Below are positions 54,202-60,480 of a DNA stretch of 60,480 bases, piece by piece; the stretch's first letter is position 1, and every line of letters begins with the position of its first letter. Both the position numbers and the translations under genes were made by a program. Below the pieces are notes generated by a model. The model was not told the DNA's origin. It made no database searches and saw only the letters and a program-made list of their open reading frames with translations. Where the stretch lies: NCBI GenBank assembly GCA_947088865.1, contig CAMUHY010000020.1, positions 1 to 60,480 of the forward strand. The letters run 5' to 3'. This DNA is from an uncultured Eubacterium sp. GTDB lineage: Bacteria; Bacillota; Clostridia; Lachnospirales; Lachnospiraceae.

Positions 54202-55080
54202 ATGGAAGAGTTAAAGTTGCTTTATAAGGGAAAAGTAAGAGAAGTGTATGATAACAATGACAGCCTCATTATGGTTGCCACAGACCGAATATCAGCATTT
54301 GACAATATTTTAAAGAATAAAATAACAGATAAAGGCGCTGTATTGACACAGATGTCAAAGTTTTGGTTTGATTTGACAAAGGATATTATACCAAATCATA
54401 TGATATCGGTTGATGTTAATGATATGCCTGCATTTTTTCACAAAGAAGAATATATTGGCAATAGCATGAAATGTAAAAAATTACAGATGCTTCCTATTGA
54501 ATGTATCGTGAGAGGATATATAACAGGCAGTGGTTGGGAAAGTTATAAAAAATGTGGGGAAGTATGTGGAATCAAGCTTCCAGAAGGATTGATAGAATCC
54601 GATAAGCTTCCAGAACCAATCTATACGCCAAGCACAAAGGCAGAGATAGGCGACCATGATGAAAATATTTCATTTGAAAAAAGCATTGAAGTGCTTGAGA
54701 AAAAATATCCAGGAAAAGGTCAAGAATATGCTGTTCAGTTAAAAGATGCAACGATTGCACTCTACAAGAAATGTGCGGATTATGCTTTGAGCAAAGGCAT
54801 TATAATAGCCGATACAAAATTTGAGTTTGGATTGGATGAAAATGGTGAGATTTTGTTGGCAGATGAAGTACTTACACCAGACAGCTCAAGATTTTGGCCG
54901 TTAGAAGGATACAAGGCAGGACAGGGACAACCTTCCTTTGACAAGCAGTTTGTGAGGGATTGGCTTAAAGCAAACCCAGATAATGACCTTCTTTTGCCAG
55001 ATGAAGTTGTCGATAAGACCATTGCAAAATATAAAGAAGCATATGAATTGCTTACAGGTAAGCCATTTTCAAGAAGCTAA
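54202..55080 (+). CDS. purC: Phosphoribosylaminoimidazole-succinocarboxamide synthase (SAICAR synthetase)
   Basis: Joins CAIR and aspartate with ATP in purine synthesis. The 292-residue product has LLYKGKVREVYDNNDSLIMV at the N-terminus (ATP loop), ATDRISAFDNIL, CIVRGYITGSGWESYKKCGE, FEFGLDENGEILLADEVLTP and DSSRFWPLEGY. It is of the longer Clostridial/eukaryote-like type. The start has an AAAGG site. purF starts 24 bases downstream, so they form an operon. Confidence 0.98.
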   Translation: MEELKLLYKGKVREVYDNNDSLIMVATDRISAFDNILKNKITDKGAVLTQMSKFWFDLTKDIIPNHMISVDVNDMPAFFHKEEYIGNSMKCKKLQMLPIECIVRGYITGSGWESYKKCGEVCGIKLPEGLIESDKLPEPIYTPSTKAEIGDHDENISFEKSIEVLEKKYPGKGQEYAVQLKDATIALYKKCADYALSKGIIIADTKFEFGLDENGEILLADEVLTPDSSRFWPLEGYKAGQGQPSFDKQFVRDWLKANPDNDLLLPDEVVDKTIAKYKEAYELLTGKPFSRS

Positions 55081-55104
55081 AAGATAGAAATAAGAGGAGA
55101 TGAC

Positions 55105-56547
55105 ATGAAGCAATATCCTGTAAATGATAGTTTTTATGATGAAGACCGTGTGCATGAAGAATGTGGCGTGTTTGGCGTCTATGATTTTGATGGAAAAGAT
55201 GTGTCTTCAACCATATATTATGGATTATTTGCATTGCAACACAGAGGTCAGGAAAGCTGTGGAATTGCAGTCAGTGATACCGAAGGTCCAAAGGGAAAGG
55301 TGATTTCCCACAAGGATATGGGATTAGTAAATGATGTTTTTAATTCGGAAATTTTAGATAAATTAAAGGGAAATATAGGAATTGGACATGTGCGTTACTC
55401 AACTGCCGGCAGCAGTGTGAGAGAAAATGCACAGCCGTTAGTGTTAAATTATGTAAAGGGAACACTTGGCATGGCACATAATGGCAATTTGTTAAATGCC
55501 GTTGAATTAAGGGATGAGCTTTCCTATACGGGAGCTATATTTCAGACAACCATTGACTCAGAAGTTATCGCTTATCTTATTGCAAGAGAGCGTTTAAAAG
55601 TGGGAACAGTTGAAGAGGCCGTAAAAAATGCCATGCTTAAAATTAAGGGGGCATATTCATTAATTGTGATGAGTCCGCGCAAATTGATTGGTGCAAGAGA
55701 CCCTTTTGGGTTCAAGCCTCTTTGTATCGGAAAGAGAGATAACACGTATTTTCTCTCGTCAGAGACTTGTGCGCTTGATACCGTAGGCGCTGCATTTATA
55801 AGAGATGTGCTTCCCGGAGAGATTGTTACGATTACACAAGATGGTATTGAATCGGATACTTCTATGATGAGGAATGACACTGCAAAATGTATATTTGAAT
55901 ATATTTATTTTGCAAGACCAGACAGTAAATTTGATGGAATGGGTGTGTATGAGTCAAGAATTAATGCGGGGCGCATCCTAGCAAAAACGCACCCTGTTGA
56001 GGCAGATGTAGTAGTGGGTGTTCCTGAGTCCGGCAATCCGGCAGCGTTGGGGTATTCGATGGAATCGGGCATTCCTTATGGCAATGCGTTTATAAAAAAT
56101 AATTATGTTGGTCGAACCTTTATAAAGCCAAAACAAGAACAAAGAGAATCCAGTGTAATGGTAAAGCTAAATGTATTAAAGGAAGCAATAGAGGGCAAGC
56201 GGGTTATTATGATTGATGATTCGATTGTGCGGGGAACAACTTGTGCAAGAATTGTCAGTCTGCTTAAAAATGCAGGCGCAAAAGAAGTTCATGTAAGAAT
56301 TAGCTCACCTCCATTTTTACATCCTTGTTACTTTGGCACCGATATACCATCAGAGGAACAATTGATTGCTTCAGGCAATACCGTTGAGCAGGTTTGTAAA
56401 ATTATAGGTGCAGATTCGTTGGGGTATTTAGAGGTAGACCGATTAAGCGAGATGATATGCGGACGCACAGGATTTTGCGATGCTTGTTTTACAGGAAATT
56501 ATCCTGTTGAACCGCCTACAATCGATATACGTGGCGAGATGGGCTGA
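55105..56547 (+). CDS. purF: Amidophosphoribosyltransferase
   Basis: First committed step of purine synthesis: PRPP plus glutamine to phosphoribosylamine. The 480-residue product has the Ntn glutaminase with the nucleophilic cysteine in HEECGVFGVYDF after a short propeptide of about 18 residues, LQHRGQESCGIAV and GHVRYSTAGSS, then a phosphoribosyltransferase domain with the PRPP loop VIMIDDSIVRGTTCARI. Conserved cysteines near the C-terminus (CGRTGFCDACFTGNYP) fit the Fe-S-containing Bacillus-type enzyme. GAGGAG precedes the ATG. Purine feedback control is expected from the family. Confidence 0.98.
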   Translation: MKQYPVNDSFYDEDRVHEECGVFGVYDFDGKDVSSTIYYGLFALQHRGQESCGIAVSDTEGPKGKVISHKDMGLVNDVFNSEILDKLKGNIGIGHVRYSTAGSSVRENAQPLVLNYVKGTLGMAHNGNLLNAVELRDELSYTGAIFQTTIDSEVIAYLIARERLKVGTVEEAVKNAMLKIKGAYSLIVMSPRKLIGARDPFGFKPLCIGKRDNTYFLSSETCALDTVGAAFIRDVLPGEIVTITQDGIESDTSMMRNDTAKCIFEYIYFARPDSKFDGMGVYESRINAGRILAKTHPVEADVVVGVPESGNPAALGYSMESGIPYGNAFIKNNYVGRTFIKPKQEQRESSVMVKLNVLKEAIEGKRVIMIDDSIVRGTTCARIVSLLKNAGAKEVHVRISSPPFLHPCYFGTDIPSEEQLIASGNTVEQVCKIIGADSLGYLEVDRLSEMICGRTGFCDACFTGNYPVEPPTIDIRGEMG

Positions 56548-56671
56548 AAAATAAAAAGACAAAATTATGTGCAAGAAGAAAGTAAATTGCAATATCTGCT
56601 TGACTATAAAATGATTGTAAAATAAAAATTGTTTAATAGAAATTAGATATAAAAAAATAAGAAAGGGGATA

Positions 56672-56708
56672 GTTACAGAAAATATTGTATTTATCAATTT
56701 TTCGTAAC
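56672..56708 (+). promoter_or_regulatory. Hairpin between an AAAGGGG site and the purB start
   Basis: GTTAC-a-GAAAAT and ATTTTTCGTAAC pair, leaving AAAGGGGATA on one side and GGATTTACAGATG on the other. If formed, it places the upstream Shine-Dalgarno about 13 bases from the ATG. Confidence 0.45.
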
Positions 56709-56718
56709 GGATTTACAG

Positions 56719-58149
56719 ATGAATGACAGGTATCAGACACCGCTTGGTGAGCGATATGCCAGCAAAGAAATGCAGTATATTTTTTCTCCAGATATGAAGT
56801 TTAAGACATGGAGAAAGCTGTGGATTGCACTGGCAGAGACAGAAAAGGAATTAGGGCTTGATATTACAGAGGAGCAGATTGCAGAGTTAAAGGCAAATGC
56901 AGAGAATATTAATTATGAAGATGCAAAAAAGCGTGAGAAGGAAGTGCGCCATGATGTAATGTCGCATGTGTACGCATATGGGCTTCAATGTCCTAAAGCA
57001 AAAGGAATTATTCATCTGGGTGCAACTTCATGTTATGTTGGTGACAATACGGATATTATTATCATGACAGAGGGATTAAAGCTTATCCGCAAAAAACTGG
57101 TCAATGTCATTAATGAACTTGCAATGTTTGCTGATAAGTATAAAGCTCAACCAACACTTGCCTTTACACATTTTCAGCCTGCACAACCAACAACCGTTGG
57201 AAAACGTGCTGCATTGTGGCTTAATGAGTTGGTTATTGACCTTGAAGATTTAGACTATGTACTCTCTACCATGAAGTTATTAGGGTGTAAGGGAACGACA
57301 GGCACACAGGCTTCGTTTCTTGAATTATTTAATGGAGACCACGAAAAGATACGACAGATTGATAAAAAAATTGCTGAAAAAATGGGATTTGAAGCAAGTG
57401 TTCCAGTATCTGGTCAGACCTATTCAAGAAAGATAGATACAAGAGTATTAAATGTTCTTGCAGGAATTGCGGCAAGTGCGCATAAGTTTTCTAATGATAT
57501 TCGTCTGCTTCAGCATTTAAAAGAGGTGGAGGAACCATTTGAGAAATCACAAATTGGCTCATCGGCTATGGCTTATAAGAGAAATCCTATGAGAAGTGAA
57601 CGAATGGCGTCTCTTGCAGATTATGTGATTTGTGATGCACTCAATCCAGCCATTGTCTCATCAACACAATGGTTTGAAAGAACATTAGATGATTCAGCAA
57701 ACAAGAGACTTTCTGTTCCAGAGGGATTTTTAGCAGTCGATGGTATACTTGATTTATATTTAAATGTTGTCGATGGTCTTGTTGTCTATGAAAAGGTTAT
57801 TGAGAAACGATTGATGTCGGAGCTTCCATTTATGGCAACTGAAAATATTATGATGGATGCTGTTAAAGCCGGAGGAGACAGACAAGAACTGCATGAGAAG
57901 ATTCGCGAATTGTCGATGATTGCAGGAAAGAGAGTAAAACAGGAAGGTCTTGACAACAATTTGCTTGAACTGATTGCAAAAGAGCCTATGTTTGGTGTTA
58001 CTTTAGATGAACTCAAGGCAAAACTGGAGCCGTCAAAATATGTAGGGCGTTCAAAAGAGCAAGTTGAGGAGTATTTGTCAGAAGTCATCCAGCCAATTCT
58101 TGATGCAAATGCAGATATACTCGGAATAAAAGCAGAAATTAATGTGTAA
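56719..58149 (+). CDS. purB: Adenylosuccinate lyase
   Basis: Splits SAICAR and adenylosuccinate, two steps of AMP synthesis. The 476-residue product has HDVMSHVYAYGLQCPKAKG, IHLGATSCYVGDNTD, TLAFTHFQPAQPTTVGKRA and the flexible signature loop KSQIGSSAMAYKRNPMRSER with its catalytic serine. It fits the longer PurB type. The direct ribosome site is weak (GGA 7 bases before ATG); a stronger AAAGGGG lies about 50 bases up, beyond a hairpin at 56672-56708 that could bring it close. It is 171 bases after purF, perhaps in the same transcript. Confidence 0.97.
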   Translation: MNDRYQTPLGERYASKEMQYIFSPDMKFKTWRKLWIALAETEKELGLDITEEQIAELKANAENINYEDAKKREKEVRHDVMSHVYAYGLQCPKAKGIIHLGATSCYVGDNTDIIIMTEGLKLIRKKLVNVINELAMFADKYKAQPTLAFTHFQPAQPTTVGKRAALWLNELVIDLEDLDYVLSTMKLLGCKGTTGTQASFLELFNGDHEKIRQIDKKIAEKMGFEASVPVSGQTYSRKIDTRVLNVLAGIAASAHKFSNDIRLLQHLKEVEEPFEKSQIGSSAMAYKRNPMRSERMASLADYVICDALNPAIVSSTQWFERTLDDSANKRLSVPEGFLAVDGILDLYLNVVDGLVVYEKVIEKRLMSELPFMATENIMMDAVKAGGDRQELHEKIRELSMIAGKRVKQEGLDNNLLELIAKEPMFGVTLDELKAKLEPSKYVGRSKEQVEEYLSEVIQPILDANADILGIKAEINV

Positions 58150-58170
58150 TAAAAATATAAAAATGTAAGT

Positions 58171-58243
58171 AAGAGAATGTTCCGTATTGTAATCTTGATT
58201 ATGATAGTAAGAATAAGAGATTATAATTAGGGACATTCTTTTA
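58171..58243 (+). terminator. Terminator-like hairpin after purB
   Basis: GAATGTTCC and GGGACATTC pair (one G-U) across a long AT-rich loop, followed by TTTTAT. Confidence 0.6.
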
Positions 58244-58357
58244 TATTGGAATGGTGAAAGAAATAATTAAAATTTAATAAACTGTATTTACGAAAATTTT
58301 ATAAAGTGGTACAATTTTATTTGAGAGGGTGTAAAATTTTATAAAATAAATTCATAA

Positions 58358-58476
58358 GGGGGATTTATGTGAAAAATAAATGATTTCACAAGTTTAATAA
58401 AAAGTAATAAACACTTTGTGCCTGTGCGCTGCTTGACACAAAGTTACCAAAAAGCAGCACAGAAATGAGGATTTTT
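58358..58476 (+). ncRNA. Structured 5' leader of the chemoreceptor gene (second copy of the glmS-type leader)
   Basis: It follows the glmS leader element by element: a GGGGGATTTAT then GTGAAAAATAAA segment with a TGTGAAA/TTTCACA hairpin, A ACTTTGTG (58413-58420), B TGTGC-GC-TGCTT (58423-58434), A' CACAAAGT (58437-58444), B' AAGCAGCACA (58452-58461), then GAAATGAGGATTTTT before the ATG. The B/B' pairing is kept while bases differ from the glmS copy (TGCGC/GCGCA there, TGTGC/GCACA here). The GTG frame ends after four codons, so a long leader peptide is not the conserved feature. Confidence 0.65.
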
Positions 58477-60300
58477 ATGAGTAACAAAGTACATAACAAG
58501 AAAAAGAGGAAAGGATTAAAGAGTTTTTCTAGTAAATTAGTTTTATTTGCAGTATCGTTATTAGTGGTAGAAGCACTTTGTCTTTCTGTTGTAGGGGTTA
58601 TTTCCTTGCAAAAGTCGTTTACAGAATCCATTGACAATTATATCGAAACAAGTAATACTGGATATAAGTCTGAGATAAAAGCTCAAGTTCAATCGGCTAT
58701 TTCCGTTATTAAAAAACAATATGAACAATATAAGAGCGGCGCTAAGACTGAAGCACAGGCAAAAAAAGATGCACTTGAAGCTGTAAGAAATATGAGATAT
58801 CGAGATGATGATTCAGGTTATATTTGGATTGATGGTGTTGATTATACACTTGTTATGCATCCAGTACTCACAGACCAAGAAGGCACAAACAGACGTGACT
58901 TAAAAGATAAAAATGGTGTTATGGTTACACAGGACGTTGTAAAAGCAGCACAAGAAGGCGGCGGATATAATGAGTTTCATTTTACAAAGGCGGATGGAGT
59001 GACGGTTGCGCCTAAAATTGCGTATTCTGAATTATTTAAGGAATGGGGTTGGGCAGTTGCCACAGGAAATTATGTTGATGATATGAATGCACAGCTTCAG
59101 GCAAAAAGAGATGGCATTGAAGATTCCTTTCAAGGAATGGTGTTTATGTATGTAGCCGTAGCTGTGGCTGTTGTAGTAGTAGGTATGCTTGCCGCACTGT
59201 ATTTTGGTCTTGTTATATCAAAAAGTATTAAAAAGATTGATTCGGATATCCGAAATGTTGCAAAAGGCGATTTGGGATTTGCGGGTGATGAGAATATTAT
59301 TGCAAGAGCAGACGAGATTGGACATATTGCAAGGTCGCTTGAAATGGTTAAAGAAGAACTTTCTGGCATTATTGGAACCGTTCAAACGGGAAGTGTTGAA
59401 TTAAAAGAAGACAGCACAAGATTTGGTGAAAATTTTTCTGAAATTACAGAGAGTATCAAAAATATTAATATTGCCGTAGAAGAGCTTGCAGAAGGTGCAA
59501 CAAATCAAGCAAATGAGACAGAGACCGTAAACAATAAGGTTATTGAACTTGGCGATATTATTGATGTTGAAAAAGATGGCGTTGATAATTTGACAACATC
59601 CGTTGATGTTATGAAGGGACATTCTGATAAAGCAATGGAAAGTATTGAAGAATTGTATCGAATTACAGAGACAACGATTGACGCTATTTCTATTGTATCT
59701 GAGCAGACGGAGAAAAATAGTGATTCCGCTTCAAGTATCAGCAAAGCGGTTGAGATTATTAAAGGAATTGCCACACAGACGAATCTTTTATCATTGAATG
59801 CAAGTATTGAGTCGGCAAGAGCTGGTGAAGCAGGTCGCGGATTTGCTGTTGTTGCGGAGGAAATTCGTGGTTTGGCAGAAGAATCTGCAAAGAATGCAGA
59901 AGAGATTGAAACGGTTGTAAAAGAATTGCTCTACAATGTTAAAAATTCTATTTTTAAGATGAAAGAAGTCAATCAAGAAGTAGAACAGCAAAAACAAAGA
60001 CTGGATATTACAAAACAATCGTTTGATTTGCTTTACGGAGAGATTCAAAATGTAGACGATATGGCTAAAAAGATTGACGACCAGACAAGAGTTCTTGATG
60101 GCATTAGAACGGTTGTATCGGATTCGACAACGGGACTTGCCAGTGTTATTCAAGAAAATGCGGCTTCTATGCAGGAGACAAGCGCAAGTTTACAGATTCT
60201 TTCTGAATCCATTGAATCATGCCAGAAAGATACGGTAAAGCTTGTTGAATTGAGTAAGAAACAGACGCAGGAAACAGAGAAATTTAAACTTCTTGCATAA
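58477..60300 (+). CDS. Methyl-accepting chemotaxis protein with Cache sensor
   Basis: A 607-residue chemoreceptor. Transmembrane segments lie at about 20-42 and 212-236. The outer domain between them is of the single-Cache type ([48 protein letters not shown]). A HAMP domain follows, then the signalling coiled coil with the conserved tip [20 protein letters not shown] and [16 protein letters not shown]. The start used is the ATG at 58477 after ATGAGGA; an earlier ATG lies within that motif. The ligand is unknown, small organic acids being common for this sensor type. Preceded by the pseudoknot-type leader. Confidence 0.95.
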   Translation: MSNKVHNKKKRKGLKSFSSKLVLFAVSLLVVEALCLSVVGVISLQKSFTESIDNYIETSNTGYKSEIKAQVQSAISVIKKQYEQYKSGAKTEAQAKKDALEAVRNMRYRDDDSGYIWIDGVDYTLVMHPVLTDQEGTNRRDLKDKNGVMVTQDVVKAAQEGGGYNEFHFTKADGVTVAPKIAYSELFKEWGWAVATGNYVDDMNAQLQAKRDGIEDSFQGMVFMYVAVAVAVVVVGMLAALYFGLVISKSIKKIDSDIRNVAKGDLGFAGDENIIARADEIGHIARSLEMVKEELSGIIGTVQTGSVELKEDSTRFGENFSEITESIKNINIAVEELAEGATNQANETETVNNKVIELGDIIDVEKDGVDNLTTSVDVMKGHSDKAMESIEELYRITETTIDAISIVSEQTEKNSDSASSISKAVEIIKGIATQTNLLSLNASIESARAGEAGRGFAVVAEEIRGLAEESAKNAEEIETVVKELLYNVKNSIFKMKEVNQEVEQQKQRLDITKQSFDLLYGEIQNVDDMAKKIDDQTRVLDGIRTVVSDSTTGLASVIQENAASMQETSASLQILSESIESCQKDTVKLVELSKKQTQETEKFKLLA

Positions 60301-60325
60301 AAGTTGGAAAAAAATAAAAAAAGAC

Positions 60326-60355
60326 TTGACAAAGTATGGAATCCAGTTTTATAAT
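60326..60355 (+). promoter_or_regulatory. Sigma-A promoter of the tRNA-Val gene
   Basis: TTGACA at 60326-60331, 18 bases, TATAAT at 60350-60355: both boxes perfect, as expected for a stable RNA gene, about 75 bases before the tRNA. Confidence 0.85.
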
Positions 60356-60430
60356 AGCAAAGTGATTTGCAGTAGCAAGTATATTGATATTGCAAGAAAC
60401 AAAGGATTTATCCTAAGGTAAATGGAATAT

Positions 60431-60480
60431 GGGATCATAGCTCAGCTGGGAGAGCATCTGCCTTACAAGCAGAGGGTCAT
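60431..60480 (+). tRNA. tRNA-Val (anticodon TAC), 3' end beyond the window
   Basis: GGGATCATAGCTCAGCTGGG is the acceptor and D arm, and CTGCCTTACAAGCAG is the anticodon arm with TAC in the loop. The T arm and acceptor 3' strand are cut by the window end after AGGGTCAT. Confidence 0.95.

Overview
The window is AT-rich, low-GC Gram-positive DNA. The gene families point to Clostridia, most likely Lachnospiraceae: a DUF4250 protein, a GGGtGRT/NifU-like pair, archaeal-type aspartate-semialdehyde dehydrogenase, flagellin-type and FlxA-like proteins, CIRCE-controlled clpB, and AGGAGG-type ribosome sites with several GTG and TTG starts. The species is inferred, not proven.

Layout. 1-6275 is one CRISPR array that is already running at base 1. 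I count 96 copies of a 30-bp repeat and 95 spacers; the last copies are degenerate, so the leader and any cas genes lie left of the window. 6.4-10.6 kb holds clpB with a CIRCE/sigma-A promoter and three small reverse genes. 11.2-15.5 kb holds a cytoplasmic-looking BMP-type protein with its metallophosphoesterase partner, and a divergent TerD/AIM24 pair. 15.8-24.6 kb is housekeeping: asd, yfbR, topB, glmS, a left-handed-beta-helix protein, and a NifU-like plus GGGtGRT pair. 24.7-36.2 kb is accessory: a decayed Rpn-type nuclease, TetR with two flavoproteins, a two-component system with lipoprotein and ABC exporter, and an ECF sigma/anti-sigma pair.

36.4-44.4 kb carries unknown small genes, a SUKH (SMI1/KNR4) protein, and zinc-ribbon and acidic proteins that look like an orphan immunity-gene collection. 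Within and after it come genes with a flagellar or secretion-substrate flavour (38.7-40.2, 44.7, 51.5 and 52.3 kb), GHKL/LytTR and hybrid histidine-kinase signalling genes, and a PilZ protein. Two of these loci have sigma-28-like promoters. 54.2-58.1 kb is purC-purF-purB, followed by a Cache-domain chemoreceptor and the start of a tRNA-Val gene cut by the window end.

The most interesting non-coding signals are: (1) a recurrent 5' leader upstream of glmS and the chemoreceptor whose arms pair as an H-type pseudoknot ending at the ribosome site, with a compensatory change between the copies and related leaders upstream of terD, the 30-kb lipoprotein and the FlxA-like gene; (2) a dispersed structured repeat of about 70-157 bp, four clear copies plus fragments; (3) three long near-perfect palindromes at 34.6, 50.1 and 52.2 kb; (4) seven sets of CRISPR spacers that are diverged or shifted versions of one another, suggesting repeated sampling of related invaders.
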